The position numbers were made by a program, and so were the translations under genes. This document shows, one piece after another, positions 17,055 to 25,257 of a stretch of 64,000 bases of DNA. The stretch spans positions 434,001-498,000 of the forward strand of contig VISH01000001.1 in assembly GCA_007827375.1 (NCBI GenBank), in the 5' to 3' direction. The notes beneath the pieces are model-generated. The model did not search any database and was not told the origin of the DNA. It was given only the letters and a program-made list of their open reading frames with translations. This DNA is from Alteromonadaceae bacterium 2753L.S.0a.02 (GTDB lineage Bacteria; Pseudomonadota; Gammaproteobacteria; Pseudomonadales; Cellvibrionaceae). How positions within the stretch are numbered: the first letter of the stretch is position 1; every line of letters starts with the position of its first letter.

Positions 17055-17878
17055 GCCGATGCCACCAGGCGTTGTGTATAAGCTTGCTGCGGATCTTCCA
17101 ATATCTGATCAGTAAGGCCCGATTCCACCACCTGGCCGTGTTGCATTACCAGGGTCCGGGTTGCCAATAAGCGAATTACACCGAGATCGTGAGTAACCAC
17201 GATCATTGAGCTTTTTGATTCTTGCTGAATATCCAAAATTAAATCCAAAATGGCAGCCTGTACAGAGAGATCGAGCCCAGTTGTCACTTCATCGAGAAAC
17301 AACAAAGGTGGATTGGTTGCCAAGGCCTTGGCTATTTGTACGCGCTGTTGCATGCCCCCGGAAAAATTTTTAGGCAGCTCATCCATACGTTCACTGCTCA
17401 CTTCTGTACGGTTCAACAGTTGCTGGGCACGCGCACGTATCTCCGCATAGCTGCTCTGGCCTGCCATCAACAAGCGTTCCGCGATATTGGCACCCGCGGA
17501 TATTTCAAAATTCAAACCCAGGTAGGGGTTTTGGTAAACCATTGCAAAAGATTCGTTGGCAAGACGTCGATGCTGTGCACGATTCAGTTCAAACAATGAA
17601 TAACGGATTTCATCCTGCCAATAGTAAGCCCGTCCCGAGGTGGGCACTTCATCGAAAAACAAATTTTTCACCGCATTGGATTTTCCAGAACCAGACTCAC
17701 CAATAATTCCCAGAATTTCACCCTGATACAATTCAAAACTGAGATTGTTTGCGGCAACCACGCTGCCACAATGGCGACACACATTTGAGGCATACGCTGG
17801 CCCCGTGCTACTAAAACAATTCGCACAACCCACGCCGTAGCGTTTGCTGAGATTTTCAACTTCAAGAATTTTAACCAT
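17048..17878 (-). CDS. phnK: C-P lyase ABC-type subunit PhnK with a four-cysteine insert
   Basis: ABC-ATPase that docks on the C-P lyase core complex (276 residues from the ATG at 17878). The open frame extends 81 codons upstream, but MVKILEVENLSKRYG is the proper PhnK start and overlaps phnJ by 8 bp. Walker A is GESGSGKSN (about 60-68), the signature NFSGGMQQRVQIAKAL, and Walker B reads LLFLDEVTTGLD, with V where P is usual. Between the first beta-strand and Walker A lies a CANC...CRHC segment (Cys18, 21, 34, 37) absent from my memory of E. coli PhnK, which looks like a zinc ribbon. The C-terminal ESGLTDQILEDPQQAYTQRLV matches PhnK. Confidence 0.93.
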   Translation of the reverse strand: MVKILEVENLSKRYGVGCANCFSSTGPAYASNVCRHCGSVVAANNLSFELYQGEILGIIGESGSGKSNAVKNLFFDEVPTSGRAYYWQDEIRYSLFELNRAQHRRLANESFAMVYQNPYLGLNFEISAGANIAERLLMAGQSSYAEIRARAQQLLNRTEVSSERMDELPKNFSGGMQQRVQIAKALATNPPLLFLDEVTTGLDLSVQAAILDLILDIQQESKSSMIVVTHDLGVIRLLATRTLVMQHGQVVESGLTDQILEDPQQAYTQRLVASAL

Positions 17879-18737
17879 GACGCAGTGCATCCCGGCGTTG
17901 CAATTGCTCGAGGCACCAATCAGCATCAGAGCAACGATAGATCTTCCTACCGCTGTGTGTGTCAAAATACTCATCGAGAAAACTTTGCGTGCTGCCACAA
18001 TTCTCGCAGGCCTGACGTTTGCCCAAAGCGTCGCAAAAATTTTCGATGCGAAAAGGCACATCACTGAATGCCAAAGGCTCGGCGGAAGTGTAAGGTGGTA
18101 CCGCGTAAATTTTTTTCTCACGCCCGGCGCCCAATAATATTAAGGCTTTGGAGTGATGCATCTTTGGCAGATCCCATCGCGGAATGGGAGACGGATCGAT
18201 AACATAGTGATTATTTATACGCGTCGGGTAGCGGTGTGAAATGGTAATTTCTTTAAACTGTACGATATCTTCGTAAAGCTTTACCAATAAGCGGGAATAA
18301 TCGCCCTCGCCATGACTGATTCTGCGTTTTTCTTCAGAAGGCTCAACGATGACCAAGGGATCAGGATAAGGTACCTGTAAAATTAGATATTGATCCTCGC
18401 GTAGTGCTAACTCGGGAATACGGTGCCGCGATTGAATTATATCCGCGTCTGTGGTTCGCGTTGTGGTGCTAATGCCGGGGCAGGTAAGCTCAATAAAATT
18501 TCGTAAACTTACAGCGTTTACTGAATCATCCGCGCCCTGGTCGATAACCTTCAGGGTATCCCCTGCACCGATTAGTGATAGCGTTAATTGTAAACCGCCG
18601 GTACCGAAACCACGCCCCATTGGCATTTCCCGACTGGCATAGGGTACCTGATAACCCGGAATAGCAACCGCCTTTAAACAGGCGCGACGAATTTCTTTTT
18701 TTGCGTGTTCATCCAGATAACCAAACGGCTCAGTCAT
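17871..18737 (-). CDS. phnJ: Carbon-phosphorus lyase catalytic subunit PhnJ
   Basis: Radical-SAM enzyme that cleaves the C-P bond of 5-phosphoribosyl 1-phosphonate. The start MTEPFGYLDE at 18737 (288 residues) overlaps phnI by 8 bp; the frame continues 27 codons further up without PhnJ similarity. Four C-terminal cysteines, Cys244 and Cys247 (CENC) and Cys269 and Cys275 (CSDADWC), match the known C-x2-C-x21-C-x5-C iron-sulfur ligands of PhnJ. PMGRGFGTGGLQ and GAGREKKIYAVPP are family signatures. Confidence 0.97.
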   Translation of the reverse strand: MTEPFGYLDEHAKKEIRRACLKAVAIPGYQVPYASREMPMGRGFGTGGLQLTLSLIGAGDTLKVIDQGADDSVNAVSLRNFIELTCPGISTTTRTTDADIIQSRHRIPELALREDQYLILQVPYPDPLVIVEPSEEKRRISHGEGDYSRLLVKLYEDIVQFKEITISHRYPTRINNHYVIDPSPIPRWDLPKMHHSKALILLGAGREKKIYAVPPYTSAEPLAFSDVPFRIENFCDALGKRQACENCGSTQSFLDEYFDTHSGRKIYRCSDADWCLEQLQRRDALRHG

Positions 18738-19863
18738 GTGAATTATCCGCGGTTTCAGACGAGTCGATTTTTTTTTGAGCGCGGCGCAAGCGATCCATAT
18801 CCGACTGAAAGGTAACATAGTGCGGCATTTTGTAGTGCGTACAAAAACCCATGGAATCTATGCCGTCGATATGCAGCAATACAAATTCAGGATCTTCGGA
18901 GGGATTTTGGGGGGAAGCCTCAAAACCGTTTTGCAGCGCTCTGTCCAGTATTGCCATACTGATCGCTTTCACTTCGTTGTGCCCAAAGCAAGCACCATAG
19001 CCCAGCGTAAACAATGGCTTACCTGAGGATGTTTGATCGGGACTTTGATACATGGCAACCACTTCGCATTCGGTAACTTCAATCTCACCCACTTCCATGG
19101 CCTTCCCTGTAATCGGGTGAGGTAGCAATACCGGCAAAAATCCCACCCGTAATTCAGCGACGGTTGGATGCACATCACCATAGCCACGCATATTGGAATA
19201 GGCTAGCGCGAGAAGCGCGCCCTGCTCCGCGCGCGCCATGGTTGCCAGTGCCGCCGAGCGTGTGGTTGGAAAACTCAGGGGTTCGCGGGTAATATCGAAA
19301 GCGTCAGCGCTGGGATCGGCCTGTGGCGGTTCCGCCACCAGACCCTGTGCTTGAAGCTCTGCCAAAACCTTAGGAAAACAATCGGGCACATCGCTTTCTG
19401 CGATATCGGCAAACCAGTTACGACACACCGCTCGAAAATTTTCGGGGTTTTCATCGCGTAATTGTTCACGCAATAAGCGCAGTTGATAGTCGCTTGTTGC
19501 CCCTAACATTTGACCGCCGGGAATATCTTTAAATGCCGATGAAATACGCCGCGTCAAGCGCATATTAAGCGTGTTATGTGCGGTGGTTTGTGCAATGCGC
19601 GGCAGAGTAGATCGGTAGGCTCGCAAAATAAAGGCCGCTTCCAAAGTATCTCCCTGCGCCTGCTTTATAGCGAGCGACGCTGCCTCGGGATGATATACGC
19701 CGCCTTCCGACAACACACGACTGTGCAACAAACGCAGTTGATGGGTGATACTGGAAGTCTGCAAAGGTTGTGCGGTTTCACCTTCGCGGGTTCGCAAATA
19801 ATCGAACAGGGCCTCGCTGTTGGCGATTGCCTGTGCCCCCCCCTTGATGGCGACATAAGCCAC
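18730..19863 (-). CDS. phnI: C-P lyase core subunit PhnI
   Basis: Core subunit (377 residues) that acts as the nucleosidase displacing adenine so phosphonate can be attached to ribose triphosphate. Start MAYVAIKGGAQAI is diagnostic. FSNPTTRS-like SFPTTRSAALATMARAEQGALLALAYS and the C-terminal HYKMPHYVTFQSD are typical. The gene is joined end to end with phnH (one-base overlap) and phnJ (8 bp). Confidence 0.96.
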   Translation of the reverse strand: MAYVAIKGGAQAIANSEALFDYLRTREGETAQPLQTSSITHQLRLLHSRVLSEGGVYHPEAASLAIKQAQGDTLEAAFILRAYRSTLPRIAQTTAHNTLNMRLTRRISSAFKDIPGGQMLGATSDYQLRLLREQLRDENPENFRAVCRNWFADIAESDVPDCFPKVLAELQAQGLVAEPPQADPSADAFDITREPLSFPTTRSAALATMARAEQGALLALAYSNMRGYGDVHPTVAELRVGFLPVLLPHPITGKAMEVGEIEVTECEVVAMYQSPDQTSSGKPLFTLGYGACFGHNEVKAISMAILDRALQNGFEASPQNPSEDPEFVLLHIDGIDSMGFCTHYKMPHYVTFQSDMDRLRRAQKKIDSSETADNSHD

Positions 19864-20435
19864 TACGCGAACTCCGCCATACTGGTACGGGGTAAAGCCA
19901 GTACCTGTTGTTGTGACACGAGAATAAAATCACAGCCCAATGGAAAGTCGCGATTCCATTCCTGCCGAAGTTGCAACCAAAGCGCGTCAAGCCCTGAGAT
20001 CATTGCTTTTTTTTCACCATTTACGCCCGGGCCATTTACGATGAGTTCACACTCTCCAGCGCTGAGGTTTTGCACGGTTAAAATAACTGTTGCGGAATCC
20101 TGGGGCGAGGTTAACGTTCCGAGTTTTGGCGTTATGTGTGTAGCCGGAGAAGTCTCGCCCAGGGCCACAACAAAATCCGCTTCATGTAACAGTGCCGTGC
20201 GAACTTGCAACAGTTTAATATTCTCATCAGAAATCAAATAATCGGGATCAGCCAGCGTTACGGCATTGTCCAATAGCGCCGCCAACACTGCGATAACACT
20301 GCTTTGTGAATTACAGCCCCACACTGGAAAGCAAGTGCCGGGGCGCGACATCGCATTAAGCAACGAACGATAGTTTTTTTGCTGGGTCTGTGCGTTCCAG
20401 ATCTCCGGCAGGCTATGCACTATAGTCTCCAGCAT
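19863..20435 (-). CDS. phnH: C-P lyase core subunit PhnH
   Basis: Small core subunit (190 residues) of the PhnGHIJ complex. The NYRSLLNAMSRPGT segment near residue 22 is the family hallmark, followed by LLDNAVTLAD. It overlaps phnG by 23 bp and phnI by one base, showing tight coupling. Confidence 0.94.
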   Translation of the reverse strand: MLETIVHSLPEIWNAQTQQKNYRSLLNAMSRPGTCFPVWGCNSQSSVIAVLAALLDNAVTLADPDYLISDENIKLLQVRTALLHEADFVVALGETSPATHITPKLGTLTSPQDSATVILTVQNLSAGECELIVNGPGVNGEKKAMISGLDALWLQLRQEWNRDFPLGCDFILVSQQQVLALPRTSMAEFA

Positions 20436-20877
20436 CTTCCAATCGGCTAAAATCGACTTTGGTTTGCGACAAATAGGTTTTCCTTTCCTTGGCTATTGCT
20501 GCGAGATTTTCCACCCCCGCACACACCAGATCGGCAACTTTTTTCCAACCCTGCAACTGTGCCGCGAGAATGGCATCGCACAGTGCCAAATGTTGCGCGT
20601 GCTGTAGGTCGTCATCCATAAGTAACGCAGCTCCCTCAGCACTGTAGCCATCGTCTGTCGTTAGACGCAAACTCACATGCACCAAGGGAAATTCACCGAG
20701 ATTAAAATTTTCATTGCGCACACTTTCACACATTTTCAACATCGCCAGACCGGCCTGGGGTACTACCAAGGGTGTACTCTGCCAACGGTCTGGCAGGCTG
20801 GCAACGAAATCGGCAATGTGCTGCTTTGGAAGACTCACCAGCGCTGCCTGCCATTGTTCTCTGGGGATATCGATCAT
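20413..20877 (-). CDS. phnG: C-P lyase core subunit PhnG
   Basis: Core subunit (154 residues from the ATG at 20877) needed with PhnH, PhnI and PhnL for the first step of phosphonate breakdown. The frame is open 67 codons further upstream, but that part overlaps phnE and is not PhnG-like. Start MIDIPREQWQAAL, then VGEV-like LGEFPLVHVSLRL and GYSAEGAALLMDDDLQHAQHLAL match the family in order, and the length fits. Confidence 0.92.
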   Translation of the reverse strand: MIDIPREQWQAALVSLPKQHIADFVASLPDRWQSTPLVVPQAGLAMLKMCESVRNENFNLGEFPLVHVSLRLTTDDGYSAEGAALLMDDDLQHAQHLALCDAILAAQLQGWKKVADLVCAGVENLAAIAKERKTYLSQTKVDFSRLEDAGDYSA

Positions 20878-20893
20878 TTTTATCTGCTTTAAT

Positions 20894-21895
20894 TTACAAG
20901 GCACGTTTACGCAATTGCTGAGAAATAAATTCCAGAGCAACCACTGTAAGAAAAATAACCATGAGTATGGTGGCCACGTGTGAGTAATCGAAAAGGTCCC
21001 AACGCCCCTTGAGCTCCACACCAATTCCACCTGCCCCCACAATTCCCAAAACCGTCGCGGTGCGAATATTCCGCTCAAAAATATATTGCACGAAAGCTAT
21101 CCAGGCTGGTAACACATGGGGGACCACGGAAAAACGCATTACTTTTAGGGCATTTGCACCCGTTGCTCGCAGTGCCATTTGAGGCCCCGTTGGTGCGTTC
21201 TCTATTTCATCAGCAAAGAACTTTCCCAGTACACCACTGGTATGAATGGCCAACGCAAACACACCAGCGATTGGACCAAAGCCATACATCAACACCAAAA
21301 ACAATGCGATGATCAACTCCGGCATGGCGCGATGAAAACTTAGCCAGCCCCGCGCAATAAAATACACCAAGCGTTGTGGGCTGTAGTTGGAACTCGCCAT
21401 GTAACCAAGCGGAAGTGAAATGAGTACGGATAACACCGTTCCCCAAAAACCCATTTCGATGGTTTCCCACATTTTCCGAATAACTTTGCCAAGGTAACCG
21501 ACTGGCTCAACTAAAAATTCGGTAGTTTCAACACTCCAGGTATCACTGAGCGCGTCGTAATATTTATCTTCCGCGACTTCAACATAGCTGAACAAGGGTA
21601 GTTTTTCGGGATCGAAATGTTCCAGGCGATTTGTCGCTGTACGCTGCGAAAATTGCAGCGGCAACGCTTGAGCGCCAAACCGCAGCGCGCCATCAAGTAC
21701 CTGCGAATTGCCAATGCCGAAAATCGATAACACCGCACCAGAGGTTTCCACAAAAGCGCGATCCATTTCTGTGTTATGCGCCGACCATGAAAGTAGTACA
21801 AATACCACGAAGCTTAAAAATAGTTTTTTTGGGGTAACACCGCGATGCAGCTGCCACAGACTCCAGGTTGATTCGAGCGTTGGCGTGGTCATCAC
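20894..21895 (-). CDS. phnE: Phosphonate ABC transporter permease PhnE
   Basis: Inner membrane permease of the PhnCDE importer. At 333 residues it is longer than the usual 260-275. The extra length is near the N terminus, where one helix (about 25-40) is followed by a hydrophilic stretch of about 100 residues before the permease core. The core has the binding-protein-dependent permease loop near GANALKVMRFSVVPHVLPAW and GAGGIGVELKGRWDLFDYSH at the C-terminal end, typical of PhnE. It starts within the last codons of phnC. Confidence 0.92.
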   Translation of the reverse strand: MMTTPTLESTWSLWQLHRGVTPKKLFLSFVVFVLLSWSAHNTEMDRAFVETSGAVLSIFGIGNSQVLDGALRFGAQALPLQFSQRTATNRLEHFDPEKLPLFSYVEVAEDKYYDALSDTWSVETTEFLVEPVGYLGKVIRKMWETIEMGFWGTVLSVLISLPLGYMASSNYSPQRLVYFIARGWLSFHRAMPELIIALFLVLMYGFGPIAGVFALAIHTSGVLGKFFADEIENAPTGPQMALRATGANALKVMRFSVVPHVLPAWIAFVQYIFERNIRTATVLGIVGAGGIGVELKGRWDLFDYSHVATILMVIFLTVVALEFISQQLRKRAL

Positions 21896-22668
21896 GCAGC
21901 CTCCCGTGCACGGCTATTTTTTTTGCTCTCTGTGGCCTTACTGAGACGATACAACTGCTCCTGAGTTGCTTCGTCAAGGTCTTGAGGTCGCCCGTCAAAA
22001 AAAACCTGACCCGCGCGCAATGCCACAATTCGATCGGCAAATTGCAAGGCGTATTCCACTTGGTGCAAGGTACAAATCACCGTAGCGCCGTGTAGCTGCG
22101 CAGCGCTTTTTAGATTGTTGAGCACAGTTTTGCTCATGGCGGGATCGAGGCTGGCTACAGGTTCATCCGCAAGTACCACGGCAGGGTTAGACATAAATGC
22201 GCGGGCAATGGCTACACGCTGTTGCTGGCCCCCCGAGAGTTGCGTAACTCGGCGGTACAAATGTTCTTCTTCAAGGCCCACTTCACTTAATAACTGGCAA
22301 GCCCGGCGTTGCAGATTCGCGGGAAATACCTTGAACAAACACCGCAAAAAACCTACCTCTGGCAGTACGCCAGCCAAAACGTTGTGCAATACCGACAGCC
22401 GAGGTACGAGGTTTAACTGCTGATGCACCATGCCCACCTGACGCTGAACGAGGACACGGTTCTTTCGGGTAAGCACAGTACCGTTTAAAGACACTCGCCC
22501 TTCGCTCGGTTTGACAATGCCGTTCACCATATTCATGAGCGTCGATTTACCAGCTCCCGACGGCCCCAACAAAACGCAGAATTCACCTTTCTCAATCTGC
22601 AGAGAGACAGAACTTACTGCTTTTGTACCCTCTTGAAAGCTGTGAGTGATATTTTCAAAACGGATCAT
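21892..22668 (-). CDS. phnC: Phosphonate ABC transporter ATPase PhnC
   Basis: ATPase of the phosphonate importer (258 residues). Walker A GPSGAGKST, signature LSGGQQQRVAIARAF, Walker B VVLADEPVASLDP; the V-L-A-D-E-P-V-A-S-L-D form is typical of PhnC. NMVNGIVKPSEG and CTLHQVEYALQFADRIVALRAG also fit. It overlaps phnE by four bases. Confidence 0.95.
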   Translation of the reverse strand: MIRFENITHSFQEGTKAVSSVSLQIEKGEFCVLLGPSGAGKSTLMNMVNGIVKPSEGRVSLNGTVLTRKNRVLVQRQVGMVHQQLNLVPRLSVLHNVLAGVLPEVGFLRCLFKVFPANLQRRACQLLSEVGLEEEHLYRRVTQLSGGQQQRVAIARAFMSNPAVVLADEPVASLDPAMSKTVLNNLKSAAQLHGATVICTLHQVEYALQFADRIVALRAGQVFFDGRPQDLDEATQEQLYRLSKATESKKNSRAREAA

Positions 22669-22724
22669 GAGAAACCTGGGGTGCTTTTAAATCATAAAAC
22701 GGCATTACACTGCAGGGGGAAGCG

Positions 22725-23642
22725 TTACTTTCCGGCCTTGTCGATCATTTCAGCTTTGACGGTATCAGTAACCGCCGCGAGCTTATCCAACGCCGCAAGA
22801 ATTTTGGCGACTTCAAATTCAGTATCGTAGCGATCAACTTTGGCACCGCCATAACCACGTATTTTTGCGGGATCAATTTTAGTGTGGATCTCACTAAATG
22901 CTTTTCGCAAAGTAGCTTTGAGATCACCCGACAAATTCTGATTCATTGCCAGCGGTGGATTGGGAATCGGCTGCGACTTAGCCAACGCGGTAAAATTTTT
23001 CGGGTCGACCACACCGTTTTGGACAGCCTTACCAAATGAATTGTAAGAAGCTGCGGCGGCATCAACCTTTCCTTCTCCGAGAGCGGCCAGGGAAGCCGAG
23101 TGAGAACCTGCAATGATAATACGCTGCAAATCCTTACTGGGATCGACACCATTGGCAATTAGCATGGCAACAGGAAAATTAAACGAAGAGGTAGAATTTG
23201 GGCTGCCAAAAGCCATTCGCTTGCCTTTGAGCTCGGCTATGCTTTTTATACCGCTGTCTTTGCGAACGAATATACCCGAGTAATACGAGGAATCCCCTTT
23301 TAAAACATCTACCGCTAACAAATCGACACCGCATTTAGTGTTGGCCTGACCAAAGGTAACGGCACCATACCAGGCAATATCAGCCTGATTATTACACATG
23401 CCCTCGACAACAGCTGCGTAGCTAGCGCCGGCTTTTAAATCAAAATAAATGCCGTAATTTTCTGTAATCCCGTTAAACACCGGAGCATAGTCGGTAGTAA
23501 TATCGTTGGTGCCGGTGTCTGTGGGAATCATAAGCACACGCAGCGGATGCTCTTTGGAGCCATCGGCCACCTGTGTTGCAATTGCCGAGTGGCAAAACGT
23601 CATTACTACAGCGGCGGCCAATAAAATTTTTTTCCAGTTCAT
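22725..23642 (-). CDS. phnD: Phosphonate-binding periplasmic protein PhnD
   Basis: Periplasmic binding protein (305 residues) that delivers phosphonates to PhnCE. N-terminal Sec signal (MNWKKILLAAAVVMTF...), then LRVLMIPTDTGTN, YGAVTFGQAN, VRKDSGI-S-AELKGK-MAFGSPNSTSSF and the AAASYNSF pocket segment, all typical of PhnD. It lies 56 bp before phnC and 47 bp after phnF. Confidence 0.94.
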   Translation of the reverse strand: MNWKKILLAAAVVMTFCHSAIATQVADGSKEHPLRVLMIPTDTGTNDITTDYAPVFNGITENYGIYFDLKAGASYAAVVEGMCNNQADIAWYGAVTFGQANTKCGVDLLAVDVLKGDSSYYSGIFVRKDSGIKSIAELKGKRMAFGSPNSTSSFNFPVAMLIANGVDPSKDLQRIIIAGSHSASLAALGEGKVDAAAASYNSFGKAVQNGVVDPKNFTALAKSQPIPNPPLAMNQNLSGDLKATLRKAFSEIHTKIDPAKIRGYGGAKVDRYDTEFEVAKILAALDKLAAVTDTVKAEMIDKAGK

Positions 23643-23689
23643 AATCTTCTCCCTAGTGGGTCGATAATGGGGCGCAATAAAAATTCTCT

Positions 23690-24427
23690 TTACAGGGACG
23701 GCTTTACCGAAAGCTGCACAGCATCACCGCGAAACCGGGTAACACAATATTCAACAGGAAGCCCGTTACTAACATCGGCATTCACACTTTTTACACGCAA
23801 CACCGGTAGAAAGCGCGGCATATTAAGGAGCTTCACGTCGGAATCGCTTGGCAATATGGCGCTGATGTGACTTTCCTGGCGACGCAAGTTGACGTCACAA
23901 TGTTCATTAAAAAAACAGTGCAGAGATCCTTTGTTGTATGTTTGATAAACTTTATCTATAACGGGGTTTCCGAGGTAATGTGAAATAACGCAAAACGGTT
24001 TACCATTTACTTTGCGTAGCGTTTCCAAATGCAGTACTTTAGTACCCCGCTCGACTTGCAAGCGCATGGCAACATCTTCTTGAGCGTGAATAATCTGTTT
24101 GCGAAGTACCCGGCTGATGCTGTTCAAGCCCAGTGATTCCAAAGTCTGGGTAAAGCGGGTGTTGGCGGTAATCGCGTAATCAAGTGTTGGCTCAACCACT
24201 TGAATACCGACACCGTGATGCCGCACCACTATGCCTTCGGCGATGAGATCTTCAATCGCCCGTCTAAGGGTGTGCCTATTAACCTGAAACCGTTCTGCAA
24301 GGGTATTTTCAGAGGGAAGCATGTCACCCAACTGATGCTGATCGCGTATTTCCTGGCGTAACAAATCACTAATTTGACGGTAGAGCGGCGGCAGCCCTTC
24401 GCCACGGCGAACAATTTGTACAGACAT
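23690..24427 (-). CDS. phnF: GntR/HutC-family regulator PhnF, first gene of the phn operon
   Basis: A 245-residue transcription factor with a winged helix (about 10-75, with LPSENTLAERFQVNRHTLRRAI) and a UTRA effector domain (about 95-240). In other bacteria PhnF represses phosphonate genes. Being the first gene it probably controls its own operon. A TCTAGA palindrome overlaps the region just before its start codon (around 24427-24433) and could be an operator. I saw no convincing Pho box in the 150 bp upstream. Confidence 0.9.
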   Translation of the reverse strand: MSVQIVRRGEGLPPLYRQISDLLRQEIRDQHQLGDMLPSENTLAERFQVNRHTLRRAIEDLIAEGIVVRHHGVGIQVVEPTLDYAITANTRFTQTLESLGLNSISRVLRKQIIHAQEDVAMRLQVERGTKVLHLETLRKVNGKPFCVISHYLGNPVIDKVYQTYNKGSLHCFFNEHCDVNLRRQESHISAILPSDSDVKLLNMPRFLPVLRVKSVNADVSNGLPVEYCVTRFRGDAVQLSVKPSL

Positions 24428-24583
24428 CTAGACAACCTCTTTTTAGTGTCCAGCGTAATCGGGCTATATGACGGGCGGGAGTCGCTTAGGTGAAGTTTTT
24501 TTTACCAATTTATAGCACGCTCTGCTACCCAGTAGCGTCACCCCGCCCTTATTTCACACGCTAACTATCACAAGCTAAAAAAC

Positions 24584-25234
24584 CTACTTTAATCCCGCCA
24601 AAGCCTCATCCAGTCGCGATAGCCACGCATCAAAATGCAGTCGTAATTTACGTTCATTTCTGACACGCTTATTTTCCTCAAGCTTTTGCAGGTTTCCCAC
24701 ATCTCGATCGTCTTCCAAAGTAGCCAACAACTCTCCAGTAACAGCATCGCTTATTTTAGCCGTCGCATGTAATCGGCCTATTCCCTTGGTAAAAATACTG
24801 GAACGCTCAGTTCGGGAAACGCTGCTGTCTTTAGAGGCTGTAGGAACAAATTCCAGCAACTCAAAACTAACTGTCAAGGCATTGGGCGCAGGCTCACTAA
24901 GCAGCTTAAAATTTCTGGAGCTTTGATAAAAGCCGACGACACGCTCTGCGAATATTTGCGAGACTGAAGCGATATCTTCTTGTGTCAAATCCCAATTACG
25001 ATCTTCAACGTTCACACGCTTCTGATCAATTTTTAGGTTTTCCATCTTAAGTGGTGCGTAGCTTATGGCGGAATATTTGTTTAACTCGATACCAGACTTA
25101 ATATAAAACTCGCCAAAGCCCGCGTGCTTAACACGCTGCATGCCATTCTCCACATTACCGGAGATACTGGGTTTGTTGGAGCAGGCACTCAGCACTGCCA
25201 GACAAGACATCAATGCAATAATTAAATATTTCAT
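24584..25234 (-). CDS. Lipoprotein, probably DUF3313 type
   Basis: A 216-residue lipoprotein from the ATG at 25234, preceded by GGAG at a 9-base spacing. The signal ends in the lipobox LSAC. The body (YSAISYAPLKM, then AERVVGFYQSSRNFKLL, then VSFELLEFVPTAS and a VTGELLATLEDDRD segment) resembles DUF3313 lipoproteins of Gammaproteobacteria, of unknown function. It follows the PHP-hydrolase gene by 23 bp and is the third gene of the TonB receptor cluster; phnF starts 157 bp further on in the same direction. Confidence 0.65.
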   Translation of the reverse strand: MKYLIIALMSCLAVLSACSNKPSISGNVENGMQRVKHAGFGEFYIKSGIELNKYSAISYAPLKMENLKIDQKRVNVEDRNWDLTQEDIASVSQIFAERVVGFYQSSRNFKLLSEPAPNALTVSFELLEFVPTASKDSSVSRTERSSIFTKGIGRLHATAKISDAVTGELLATLEDDRDVGNLQKLEENKRVRNERKLRLHFDAWLSRLDEALAGLK

Positions 25235-25257
25235 AATCTTAAACTCCAATTACAGAA

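Noticed and set aside
17879..18121. 81-codon extension of the phnK frame
   Set aside because: It lies inside phnJ in another frame and has no PhnK similarity; the ATG at 17878 matches the family start.
20878..21078. 67-codon extension of the phnG frame
   Set aside because: It overlaps the end of phnE; the PhnG family start is at 20877.
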